Assembly (NCBI GenBank): GCA_947311245.1
Contig: CAMZKJ010000010.1
Span: forward strand, 1 to 42,239
Length of the DNA: 42,239 nucleotides
From: an uncultured Candidatus Altimarinota bacterium
GTDB taxonomy: Bacteria > Patescibacteriota > Gracilibacteria > CAIRYL01
Direction of reading: 5' to 3'
Positions 1 to 8,619 of the stretch are shown here, piece by piece (the first letter of the stretch is position 1; the number at the start of each line of letters is the position of its first letter). Made by a program: the position numbers and the translations under genes. Under the pieces are notes generated by a model that was not told the origin of the DNA, did not search any database, and was given only the letters and a program-made list of their open reading frames with translations.

Positions 1-3000
1 ACCACAGGAATTACTACATCTTCAACCTCTGGAATTACCACATCTTCAACCGCAGGATCTTTAAGTGGATTTTCAATAGGAGCAACTGGAATATTTCTCG
101 GAGGTGTAACATCTGTAGGATCTGTTGTTGGAACCTTATCTTTTGCGGGTGGGTTTATAGCTTGATTGTCTACTAGGTTGACATCTTCTATTTGATATGT
201 TGTAGCGATTGGTAGGTTGCTTATATCTTCAACCACATGTTCTTCAACCACATGTTCTTCAACCACATGTTCTTCAACCACATGTTCTTCAACCTCTGGA
301 ATTACCACATCTTCAACCGCAGGATTTGTAAGTGGATCTACAACCTCTTGAACTGGAATATTTCTCGGAGGTGTAACAGTTGTAGGATCTGTTGTTTTAA
401 TCTCTTTTATTTTAGTATCTCTAAAATGTTCACTTGATGTAGTTGTGTCAATACTCTGTTCTGTGTGTGTGTCTGATGTAGAGATAACTTCTTGCTTAAC
501 ATCAGTAGTGTTGGTCTTAATAACTGTATCTTTTACCCCTGTTACAACTTCATTATCGACAAAATCTCTAGAGACTTCTTCAGTAGTAATAGGCCCTTTT
601 GTAATATTTGTATCTACGGCGGTTGTTGTTGATCTATCAGTATTTGTTTTTATTATATCTCGTAATTTAATTTCCTCTCTTTCGGTTCTTGTTCTTGTTC
701 CCTCTTTTGTTTTAACGTCAACAATTTTAAATGGATTGATAGAAGTAGAAACTGTTTTTTTCACTACGGCAGGTGAAATTCCAAGACCAAGACTGAAATT
801 CGCAACTGCAATTTCTGACATATATTGGGCTCTGCTATATTGATCTCTACTTATTCGTCCTCCATGAATGCTTTTATACTCTGCAGGAGTAGTAACTGTT
901 TTATATTTTGCAGGAGTTGTAACTGTTTGATATGTATCTGGAGTGGTTATTTCCTCTGTTCCACCTATTATCTGTTCTTGTTGATCTGGAATAAAGAACC
1001 GTGCACCATTAAGGCATTCGTCTAGCATACAATCTATATATGTTCCGCTTATTCCGTTATATGAACCAGGGGTTCTGTTTACATTTTTAACTGTAATTGT
1101 TGCTGCACTTGGAAAATAACTTGGTTTTCCTTTTAATCCTTGTACTACCCCAAAAGCCATATCTGATGCTTTGAATCTATATGTTTCAGCATTTTTACTG
1201 AGATCTGGATTAAATTCACCTTCGTGAGTAAATCCAAGTGTAGACATTTTAGAAAGGAAATTTCCTTGCTTCGTATATTGTAATTTTTCTTGTACTGTTC
1301 TTTTGTATTTTCCATTTGAATCTCTATTATCTTCTTGCATTCGTGCTCGAACAACTGCTTGATAGATGAGTAATGGTTTATCTATTAATGAATTTGGAAT
1401 TGTTATTCCCATTGCAGTAAATTTGTTTTGTAATGCTGTTCTTATCTCTTCTCGTTTGTTGATATCTGCAAAATTAGTCATATTTTCAGACATATATTTC
1501 TCTAGTGCAACAGATGTATTATGAGTGGTGCTTAAATTAATAATCGCAGTTTTTAATGTATTTACATCGGTCATTACTTGATTTGCTTCGTGTTCTTCAA
1601 TAATTAAATTTTCAAATTCAGACGGATTGACATAAATATATTCAGCAGGAACCTCAACATATATTGTTTTTCCCTTTATTATTCTTGTTTCTGTGTGTTC
1701 AGGGCTTACTAAAACCTTTTTAGAAGTCGCCTCTTTAATTTTCAAGCTTTCTTTTGTAAGTGGGGTCATCATTCTTTCTCCGCCTACTGTTATTTCTCCA
1801 TTTTTTGAAAGGCAATTAAATATTTGTTCATTTTCGGCAAGTTCTGCAGGAGTTAGTTTTCGTCCTGTAATGTTTGTAACTCTTCCGTCTGGTCCCAGTA
1901 CAGCATTGTATTCTTCTGTATTTCCGAGGCTGGCTTTAATAATATTATTTCCAAAATTAATCTCTATTTGTAGAGTTCCATCCGCCATTGTTCTTTCTGT
2001 AATAAGAGGGCTGTGAGGGTATACACCTTTTTTAAATGAAAAAGTACCGTCTTTATAAACATTTATATTTTTTTCTCCGTGAATTACAATTTTTCGATTT
2101 ATATTTTGTGATGCACTAGATGCCCCTACATATTCTTTTCCAATTTTTTCTGGGTATAAATCATAAATTCCCTTTCCACGAGATATTGCATGTGGAGATC
2201 TGAAATCCTCTGATAATTTAAGATTTTGATATAATGCCATATGTTGTGTTTCACCTTTTAAATGAAGCAGATGTTCTAGTCGTGCAAACATATCTGGATT
2301 TAGTCCTGTTATTTGTTTGAATAATTTTACATCGGTAATAATTCCAAGTATTAAACCAACACTTGTAGCACTTCCTTTTATTCCAATTTTTTGTAATGCG
2401 CCTTCGTATGAATTTTTTAAAATTGCTCCAGCCATAGCCATTCTGTGTTGCGTTACAAGTGGAGAGTTTATATCTTCTTGTGTAAGAGGGGGTTTCCCAA
2501 ATTGTTTTCGTTTTGTATTTAATGAATTCAAGGCTTCTTGTTTAGTAATTCCCTTAAATGCTTCTGTTAATTTTTTTCCAAAGAAACCTCTATTTCGTTC
2601 AAATGCAGCTGATGCCGATGCAATTTTCCCATCTTTATCTAATCCAAGACCTAAAACAAAATCTATTACTTCACCTTTAATTCGCCCATTTATTCCAAGA
2701 GATGAAATTTCTCTATTTCCCATTGCGTCAAAATATTGCATATTTTTTGTTATTCCAATCGCAAAATCATTATTTTCAAATCCAGCTCCAATTGAGAGAT
2801 TTTTATTTAAACCATTTATTGAGTCAAAGCCAATTCCAGCTCCTCCTTCTGTATATAATCCTGTTTCTCCGAGTGCAACTCGCTCTTTTACACCGAGTCC
2901 TAGTGCAACTTTCGTTACGTTTCCAACAGATACAGATCCCCATTCATTTAGTGTCGTTCTAAATACACCATCTTGACGTGTTTGAGCTGCATCGTATCGA

Positions 3001-5444
3001 GCTGTCAAACTTACTCTCATTGGTGGATGTTTTTTTGTATATCGAGTTTTTACGATTTTCTTTTTCCCTGTCGTAGTTCGTGTTGTTGTTACAACTCTTT
3101 TTTCACCGACTCCTGTTGTTGTTACTTGATACACTTCTCCAGTTTTAGTATTTGTAACAGTTGTAACGGTCGTATCGACTCCTGTTACCTGAGTTCGAAT
3201 AGTACACACATCTTGATTCCCAATAGTAACCGTTCTAACCGTATCTGTTATTGTTGCTCTAGAATTTTGTTCATAATTATTTCTCGTTGTTGTAGTATCT
3301 ATATGAGAAGTTGTATTTGTTACGTTTTGTTCATAATTTTTAGTTGTGTTTGTAACATCTGTTCTGTCAGAAATTTGTATTCTTTGATCTTTCGTATCGT
3401 TGTTCGTAACAGTTGTGGCACCTCTTTCGGTCTTAGAAGATGTTCCAGTGAGAACTTTATCTCCATGTGAAGTTGTTGTAGTACTTGGTCCAGAGACAGT
3501 GTTTGATGTAGAATTTACTAATACATTTTCTCCCACTTCAGTAGTTATATTTGTATCAATTACACTGGAAGAGTTTGTATAGTATACAGATCCTCGTTGT
3601 GTAGTTGTTGTATCAGAAATATTATAACTATCTCCTATTACGGTATTCGTTATTTCACTAATTACTTGAGCAGGCATCTCTCTAAATTCTTCAATTTGAG
3701 ACAGTTGTGTTCTACTTGTTTCAACCCATGGTGATTCCTCTACATCTGTTGTAGTTCGTACATCAAAGTATGAAATTTCTGTTGTATCTTTTGGCATAGA
3801 AGAAAGTCTCTTTCCATTTTCATCTATTAACCCTCTTTCAAATACATTTTCTACATTTACTCCAAACGACCAACCTGATTTTTTAAATTTAGATTTAAAT
3901 TCATCTGTAATTAAATCTTTTCCAGCAAGACATTTCGCAATATCTTTTTGAATTAATGCTAATTCTGGAACTGAAACTCCACATTTCAATGATTCTTCTT
4001 GTAAATTTGCTAAACTTCCACCCATTTTTACAAATTCGGAAGTAAGATCTTCTCCTTTTAATTTATCTATGATTTCATCTAAACTTCCAAGCCCATTTGC
4101 AAAAGCAAGAGATTCTTTTAGGTATGTTGAATTGTCGTCATCTAATGGATTATCTGAAAACATTTTAGAAAACCAATTCTTTTCGTCCCATTCTTTTGAA
4201 AGTTTTGCTTTTCCTGCCTCTATTAATTTTCGTTTTATGAGTGCATATTGCTCTGGTGTTTGCCCGTAGGTCATAGCTTTAGCAATGGTTGTTTCAATTA
4301 ATGTTTCCACTGCTTTTCCTACTTCTTGTATTGATTTATGCGATTTTCTTTTTACTCTTTTATCATTAAGATCATATGATCTTTCTTTTCCATTTTCATC
4401 AAAAAAGGTTAAGAGTGTAACAACTCCATCTTTTGTATTATACGATTTTTTTGTTAATTTTCGTCCTTTATCATCAGTGTATTCTACTGCTGTTGTATCT
4501 ATAATTCTCTTTAATTCTGACCCAATATTAAATCCTAATATTGTTTTAGGAACACTTTCGTACAATGCAACAATACCATCAGTTTTATCTCCAGAAATAT
4601 CTGCTATAGCAACCCTATCAAGCTCTCTTCTTCTGTCTGGAGTAAGAGTTTTATTATTATCTAAATATGTATCTACGATTTTTCCTGTTCTATTAGCGAG
4701 ACTTGCATTCTTATCATCTCGACTATAAAAATCACTAAACTCATCAGGAGCAGAAAATCCTCCTGAATTTTCAACATATTTTTTAATAAGTGCAACACCT
4801 TTGTCTGATAAATAGATATTTTTATCTTTGTCAGAGTAGAGTAAATATTGTTTTTTTGCTTGAGGATCTAAATATGAAAAGAAATTTTTTATTTCTTTAG
4901 AATATAATTGTATTATTTCGTCGTTATCTCTTCCTCCTCCCATACTTTCTAGCGCTGTTTCTTCTCCAAAAATTTTATCAAAAGATTCTTTTGTTAAGAG
5001 TACATTTTTATCTGCAAATGAAAATGCAGTTACAGGTTTATCGGTCCAATGTTTTGTTTTTTCATTGTATTTGTCATCAGTTGTAACGGGAATTACAGAA
5101 AGCAAGTTTCTATCCATTCTTTCTCTATTGTTTACCATGTCTTCATACAACTTTTTTTGAGTAAATTTTTGAGATGCTTTAATTGGCACAATCTCTCCAT
5201 GTCCGAGTTGTTCAGAGGTTTGGTTTATTATTATTTTTTTTTCTAACGTTTGTTTTTCAGCTACTTGTTTTTCGTCTACTTTTTCTGTACTATTTACATT
5301 ACAACCATAATTATCTAAGTGATTTGCATATGTAGAGGAAGACGGTGCTTTGCCTCCAAAAATAACTCGTTGTTCTGTAAAAGAAAAATGAGTGAAATCT
5401 GAATTTTCTGCATGAAATAGTGATGTGTTTTTGTATGAAGACAT
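1..5444 (-). CDS. Very large unrecognised protein, C-terminus cut by window edge
   Basis: Reading the minus strand from the ATG at 5444-5442 (MSSYKNTSLFHAENSDF) the frame stays open to the left edge, giving at least 1,814 codons with no stop. There is no signal peptide or obvious membrane segment. The first ~550 residues look globular and mixed charged. Residues of roughly 600-780 are extremely Thr/Ser/Val rich. A Gly-rich alternating stretch follows (around RVALGETGLYTEGGAGIGF), suggestive of beta structure. Further on are TVTTPA-type repeats, another Thr-rich part, and a C-terminal Pro/Val/Glu segment with VVEEH and TPPRNIPV repeats. The N-terminal motif FTEQRVIF (residues 22-29) recurs in two other proteins of the window. 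It heads a minus-strand block with the genes at 5485-8465. I do not recognise the family; a surface or adhesin-like role is only a guess from composition. Confidence 0.85.
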   Translation of the reverse strand, partial: MSSYKNTSLFHAENSDFTHFSFTEQRVIFGGKAPSSSTYANHLDNYGCNVNSTEKVDEKQVAEKQTLEKKIIINQTSEQLGHGEIVPIKASQKFTQKKLYEDMVNNRERMDRNLLSVIPVTTDDKYNEKTKHWTDKPVTAFSFADKNVLLTKESFDKIFGEETALESMGGGRDNDEIIQLYSKEIKNFFSYLDPQAKKQYLLYSDKDKNIYLSDKGVALIKKYVENSGGFSAPDEFSDFYSRDDKNASLANRTGKIVDTYLDNNKTLTPDRRRELDRVAIADISGDKTDGIVALYESVPKTILGFNIGSELKRIIDTTAVEYTDDKGRKLTKKSYNTKDGVVTLLTFFDENGKERSYDLNDKRVKRKSHKSIQEVGKAVETLIETTIAKAMTYGQTPEQYALIKRKLIEAGKAKLSKEWDEKNWFSKMFSDNPLDDDNSTYLKESLAFANGLGSLDEIIDKLKGEDLTSEFVKMGGSLANLQEESLKCGVSVPELALIQKDIAKCLAGKDLITDEFKSKFKKSGWSFGVNVENVFERGLIDENGKRLSSMPKDTTEISYFDVRTTTDVEESPWVETSRTQLSQIEEFREMPAQVISEITNTVIGDSYNISDTTTTQRGSVYYTNSSSVIDTNITTEVGENVLVNSTSNTVSGPSTTTTSHGDKVLTGTSSKTERGATTVTNNDTKDQRIQISDRTDVTNTTKNYEQNVTNTTSHIDTTTTRNNYEQNSRATITDTVRTVTIGNQDVCTIRTQVTGVDTTVTTVTNTKTGEVYQVTTTGVGEKRVVTTTRTTTGKKKIVKTRYTKKHPPMRVSLTARYDAAQTRQDGVFRTTLNEWGSVSVGNVTKVALGLGVKERVALGETGLYTEGGAGIGFDSINGLNKNLSIGAGFENNDFAIGITKNMQYFDAMGNREISSLGINGRIKGEVIDFVLGLGLDKDGKIASASAAFERNRGFFGKKLTEAFKGITKQEALNSLNTKRKQFGKPPLTQEDINSPLVTQHRMAMAGAILKNSYEGALQKIGIKGSATSVGLILGIITDVKLFKQITGLNPDMFARLEHLLHLKGETQHMALYQNLKLSEDFRSPHAISRGKGIYDLYPEKIGKEYVGASSASQNINRKIVIHGEKNINVYKDGTFSFKKGVYPHSPLITERTMADGTLQIEINFGNNIIKASLGNTEEYNAVLGPDGRVTNITGRKLTPAELAENEQIFNCLSKNGEITVGGERMMTPLTKESLKIKEATSKKVLVSPEHTETRIIKGKTIYVEVPAEYIYVNPSEFENLIIEEHEANQVMTDVNTLKTAIINLSTTHNTSVALEKYMSENMTNFADINKREEIRTALQNKFTAMGITIPNSLIDKPLLIYQAVVRARMQEDNRDSNGKYKRTVQEKLQYTKQGNFLSKMSTLGFTHEGEFNPDLSKNAETYRFKASDMAFGVVQGLKGKPSYFPSAATITVKNVNRTPGSYNGISGTYIDCMLDECLNGARFFIPDQQEQIIGGTEEITTPDTYQTVTTPAKYKTVTTPAEYKSIHGGRISRDQYSRAQYMSEIAVANFSLGLGISPAVVKKTVSTSINPFKIVDVKTKEGTRTRTEREEIKLRDIIKTNTDRSTTTAVDTNITKGPITTEEVSRDFVDNEVVTGVKDTVIKTNTTDVKQEVISTSDTHTEQSIDTTTSSEHFRDTKIKEIKTTDPTTVTPPRNIPVQEVVDPLTNPAVEDVVIPEVEEHVVEEHVVEEHVVEEHVVEDISNLPIATTYQIEDVNLVDNQAINPPAKDKVPTTDPTDVTPPRNIPVAPIENPLKDPAVEDVVIPEVEDVVIPV
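20..129 (-). repeat. 110-bp direct repeat, copy 1 (within coding)
   Basis: This stretch is nearly the same as 287-396 over 110 bp, with scattered substitutions. On the minus strand both encode the pattern TDPT-x-VTPPRNIPV ... P-x-x-PAVEDVVIPEVE. It is an internal duplication in the large partial gene, and the sequence up to the window edge begins a further VEDVVIP unit. Confidence 0.85.
227..286 (-). repeat. 15-bp tandem repeat x4 (VVEEH)
   Basis: Four perfect copies of CTTCAACCACATGTT lie head to tail between 227 and 286, and a fifth degenerate unit follows at 287. On the coding (minus) strand each gives a Val-Val-Glu-Glu-His pentapeptide. The unit length is a multiple of three, so copy-number change would keep the frame. 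Confidence 0.95.
287..396 (-). repeat. 110-bp direct repeat, copy 2 (within coding)
   Basis: Partner of the repeat at 20-129. The two copies flank the VVEEH tandem repeat and a short unique linker. They differ at scattered positions, so the duplication is not brand new. Confidence 0.85.
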
Positions 5445-5484
5445 GTGTATGTATTTTTATATTTTTGTATTATAATTGAAAATA

Positions 5485-6102
5485 TTATAGTGTAATATCT
5501 TCAATTGTAATATTTGTCTCGTTTATTTCTAATTCTTCTGTAGGAATTGTTACGGTTTCAATATGTTCTAAAGAAGCGTTAGAAATTCCTGCATTTCGTA
5601 ATATATTCAGTTCCGCTTCTGTTCTTACTGGGGCAATAGGGTTCGGGAGTGATACTTCGATAGGATTCATTATAAATTCTTCTTCTGGTAACGCCGTTGG
5701 AACAGGAACTGCATTCACTGGTTCAACCGTTTCTGGTACAACTACATCTGTTGTAGTTGCATCTGTTGTAGTTACATCTGTTGTAGTTACATCTGTTGTA
5801 GTTGCATCTGTTGTAGTTGCATCTGTTGCAGTTACATCTGTTGTAGTTGCATCTGTTGTAGTTACATCTGTTGTAGTTACATCTGTTGTAGTTGCATCTG
5901 TTGCAGTTACATCTGTTGTAGTTACTTCGTCAGTGATATCTGCAGAAAAATTATTATCTCCTGAATACTGAACTCCAACCAAAATCATTCCCATTGCCAG
6001 AACACCTCCACCTAAAATAGTGCCGTGTTTATCCATAAAACTTTTGTTTTCTTTTGAATCTTTTGCTTTTCTAAAGGCATTATTTGTGTTAAATTTAGAC
6101 AT
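5485..6102 (-). CDS. Single-pass membrane protein with TTDVT pentapeptide repeats
   Basis: A 205-aa protein. Residues 1-25 are basic and hydrophilic, followed by a hydrophobic segment (about 29-46, GTILGGGVLAMGMILVGVQY) that reads as one transmembrane anchor with the C-terminus outside. Residues ~60-119 are twelve five-residue units of the form [TA]TD[VA]T, a Thr/Asp-rich stalk that could be glycosylated. The end is a Pro/Glu-rich tail with PVPTALPEEE and several TIPTEE/NITIED-like strands. It lies 40 bp upstream of the very large gene on the same strand, so the two may be co-transcribed, and both contain 15-bp coding repeats. No family recognised; a surface stalk is an inference from composition. 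Confidence 0.8.
   Translation of the reverse strand: MSKFNTNNAFRKAKDSKENKSFMDKHGTILGGGVLAMGMILVGVQYSGDNNFSADITDEVTTTDVTATDATTTDVTTTDVTTTDATTTDVTATDATTTDATTTDVTTTDVTTTDATTTDVVVPETVEPVNAVPVPTALPEEEFIMNPIEVSLPNPIAPVRTEAELNILRNAGISNASLEHIETVTIPTEELEINETNITIEDITL
5744..5923 (-). repeat. 15-bp tandem repeat x12 encoding [TA]TD[VA]T
   Basis: Twelve contiguous 15-bp units of the type acatctgttgtagtt fill exactly 180 bp. Copies vary mainly at two positions (a/g at base 1 and t/c in the middle), which swaps Val/Ala and Thr/Ala in the protein. This is coding sequence, not a CRISPR, because there are no spacers. Confidence 0.95.
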
Positions 6103-6239
6103 TTTTTAAAGAGTTAAATAGTAAAATATCAGATTATTGTACAGTGTTATGATGTATTATGCAAGAATATACTTTTGACAAATATAAAAATATATTGGGT
6201 TTGTTATAGAATTTTATAAAAAATTTCTGTTTTTTTGGC

Positions 6240-8081
6240 TTACTTTATTTCTACAGCAACAGCAGGTGGGGCGACTGCTGCAGCTTTCTTTTGTTGTTCT
6301 ATTGTATTATCTGCTTTTTTCTCTTCGCGTGTTTTATTTATAGTGTGCCCAGTTAAATGTGTATAAAATGGGTTAATATTTTTTTGGATTTCTTTGTTTT
6401 CTTTTTCATTAAGATTTTCCCATTTATTTATTTCAAAATTTATTTTTTTATATAATGGGTTTTTATTCTGTAAACGAGTTCCATAAGTAGTATTTGCATA
6501 TTGTACAATTAATAATAGTTGAGAATCTTCTTCAAGTCTTTCTTCTATTTTAATTTTTTTATTATTTACTCCTGTATATATTTTCCCTAAATTTTTTAAT
6601 AATTGTATATTTTTTTCAATAAATTTTTTTGAATTATTTCTATTTTTATTATATTTATTTTTTTTATTTAAATATGTAAAAGTTATGCCTTTGTATTGTA
6701 AAGTTGTAATTTTTTTTGTGTTATCTATAGTTTCTCTTATTTTTGAATTTTTATATAATGTATCTTTTTTATCATTATTTAAAAAATCGGTTGTATTTGA
6801 TTGTATTTTTGGTTTATTTTTATTTATTTTATCAGTTGTATATTTTAATTTTTTAATTTTTTGGTTACTATTATTTTTATAATTTTCTGAATTTTTTGTT
6901 AAAATGTTATCATCTAATAATTCTTTATTTTTATTGAGTAAATCTGTAAGAGATTGTGCATTTCCAAGCTTTGTTGTTGCATTAATTTTTTGTGCTTGCA
7001 GTGCGGTAAAAATTACAACATCAGTATCATTTTTATTATCATCTAAATCTAAAACGATATCTCCTTTTTCGTTTACTTCAAATGGTGTATCTCCCCAATC
7101 TCCCCAGTCAAATTTGGCATTTTTATTTTTTGCATGTAACTCGGTAATATATTGAGTTATTTTTGTTGTTGCTTTCTGAAATAAATCGTAATGAGTGCTG
7201 TTAAATTTTGTATAAATATTGTCTACAGAATTGAGAGATGTAACAGAACTACGGCCTATTTTTCTAGAAAGGGGAGCGGAAGGAGTGGTATTAACTTGTG
7301 TGCTATTTTTTTGGGTTTCTGTTTCTGCAGCTACAATTTTAAATTCTTTTGTTCGTGCATCATATAAATGAAAATGTCCGTCTCCATCAATAATTTGTAA
7401 TCCAATAACTTCATCATGAAATATTTTTTTTTTAATTTCAACAATACCTGTTTTGAAAATGAGAGGGTTTACACCTTCTACTTCTAAAATTGTTAAATTG
7501 GGATAATTATCTCGTGAAAAATTTTCTGGAAATGGAACAGATGTTTTATTCTTTTTGTCTTTTAAATATGCGACTGGGTCTGATGGAGTTTTTAAAAGTG
7601 CAGTAAACGGTTTTTTTATTTCAAAATTTTCAAATCGATTATTCCCCAACATAAATCCATCAACAGAAATAACTCCATTTTTTCGCACCGATTCATCTTG
7701 TAAATCAGTAAAATATTTGAATGTTTCCATGTATTGATCATAGTATTCTTTTTGTTTTTCTGCTGTTAATAATTCTTCTGTTTCAGGAATACTTGCTTCT
7801 ATATATGCTTGAAATTGTGCAACATAACTGTTTATTGTATCTTCTGATGCTTTAGGATTTGTATTTTTATAAAAATTATACATGATATTTCTTGCAGAAT
7901 TTTTCATGCTTTTAAGGGTTTTTTCTTTTGTCTTAAATTCTGTCTCAAAATTATCTGGAGCATTTATTCCAACAAGGGGAGTGCTAGAGTATTGTTCTTC
8001 TACGGGTCTAGAACTTGAAATATTTACATTTAAAATAATGCGTGATTCTAAAAATGATGATGTAAAATTTTTGTGTTTCAT
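6240..8081 (-). CDS. 613-aa Lys/Asn-rich protein of unknown function
   Basis: Starts MKHKNFTSSFLESRIILNV. The segment FLESRIIL (residues 10-17) matches the N-terminal motif of two other proteins here. No signal peptide and no clear membrane span. Residues ~50-140 are helical (KNSARNIMYNFYKNTN and onward). Residues ~180-250 look like a beta-rich globular part (ILEVEGVNPLIFKTG, IDGDGHFHLYDARTKEF). From ~380 to 560 the sequence is low-complexity Lys/Asn. The end is an Ala/Val/Pro tail (AAAVAPPAVAVEIK). It is the middle gene of a minus-strand group, 45 bp downstream of the 112-aa gene. I do not recognise it. The low-complexity half uses mostly AAA/AAT codons and may be disordered. Confidence 0.8.
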   Translation of the reverse strand: MKHKNFTSSFLESRIILNVNISSSRPVEEQYSSTPLVGINAPDNFETEFKTKEKTLKSMKNSARNIMYNFYKNTNPKASEDTINSYVAQFQAYIEASIPETEELLTAEKQKEYYDQYMETFKYFTDLQDESVRKNGVISVDGFMLGNNRFENFEIKKPFTALLKTPSDPVAYLKDKKNKTSVPFPENFSRDNYPNLTILEVEGVNPLIFKTGIVEIKKKIFHDEVIGLQIIDGDGHFHLYDARTKEFKIVAAETETQKNSTQVNTTPSAPLSRKIGRSSVTSLNSVDNIYTKFNSTHYDLFQKATTKITQYITELHAKNKNAKFDWGDWGDTPFEVNEKGDIVLDLDDNKNDTDVVIFTALQAQKINATTKLGNAQSLTDLLNKNKELLDDNILTKNSENYKNNSNQKIKKLKYTTDKINKNKPKIQSNTTDFLNNDKKDTLYKNSKIRETIDNTKKITTLQYKGITFTYLNKKNKYNKNRNNSKKFIEKNIQLLKNLGKIYTGVNNKKIKIEERLEEDSQLLLIVQYANTTYGTRLQNKNPLYKKINFEINKWENLNEKENKEIQKNINPFYTHLTGHTINKTREEKKADNTIEQQKKAAAVAPPAVAVEIK

Positions 8082-8126
8082 ATTTTTTTTGTATTTTTAT
8101 AAATATTTATAAAGTTTTATAAAGTT

Positions 8127-8465
8127 TTATAAATTTCTCAAGAGAGAATCTATAGTAGAAATATTTATTTTATTTTTATTTTCTGCATTATATTCAGCTT
8201 GTTTTTTAGCATTCATAATAATTTTTTTTATTTGAGATTGATACTGTTCTTGCTTTTTTATATTGTCCTCTTTATTTTTGAGTCGGTTCATTTCTACTTC
8301 AATTTTTTCTTGTGTAAATTGTTTCAATAATTTTTTTTGTGCGTCTTGTCCTAGTTCAAATGCTTTTTCTATTAAGATATTAATTTGATGACTATTTAAA
8401 TTTTGCTGTAAAACATATGAGTTTTGCATTGCCAACATGAGTTCAGGATTTGTTAAAATAACCAT
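8127..8465 (-). CDS. Small helical hypothetical protein
   Basis: A 112-aa protein starting MVILTNPELMLAMQN. From about residue 40 it is almost wholly charged and helical (KKLLKQFTQEKIEVEMNRLK onward), consistent with a coiled coil. No signal peptide or membrane segment. It is the first gene of the minus-strand group ending at the left edge, and it faces the methyltransferase-glycosyltransferase gene across a ~150-bp divergent region. Function unknown; the ORF is supported by position, spacing to the next gene (45 bp) and composition like its neighbours. Confidence 0.65.
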   Translation of the reverse strand: MVILTNPELMLAMQNSYVLQQNLNSHQINILIEKAFELGQDAQKKLLKQFTQEKIEVEMNRLKNKEDNIKKQEQYQSQIKKIIMNAKKQAEYNAENKNKINISTIDSLLRNL

Positions 8466-8482
8466 TTTGTATATATTTATGT

Positions 8483-8510
8483 TTTAAATATCGGTTTATT
8501 TTACTATACT
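8483..8510 (+). promoter_or_regulatory. Candidate promoter TTTAAA-N16-TATACT
   Basis: TTTAAA at 8483-8488 and TATACT at 8505-8510 with a 16-bp spacer point towards the methyltransferase-glycosyltransferase gene and would leave a leader of about 100 nt. The same two hexamers with the same spacing occur before the gene at 37024. Confidence 0.4.
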
Positions 8511-8619
8511 TTCACTATAAAATGCAAAACATAATTTTTTGGAGGACTTCATAAAATTCTTTCATATAAAATTATTGGCTTATCTGCTTGTATATTGTAT
8601 AAATAAATTTAAAAATATT

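Noticed and set aside
3181-3215. tRNA T-loop-like GTTCGAAT
   Set aside because: No acceptor, D or anticodon arms around it, and it is inside the large minus-strand gene.
237-5246. Plus-strand ORFs of 60-219 codons across 237-5246
   Set aside because: They lie opposite the long open minus-strand frame and have the odd composition (Ser/Phe/Ile rich) expected of its reverse complement.
5744-5923. CRISPR-like array of short repeats
   Set aside because: The 15-bp units are contiguous with no spacers and read as TTDVT units in a real gene.
8539-8619. N-terminal extension of the methyltransferase from a TTG at 8539
   Set aside because: It overlaps the likely leader and adds residues with no family resemblance; ATG 8620 gives a sound start.
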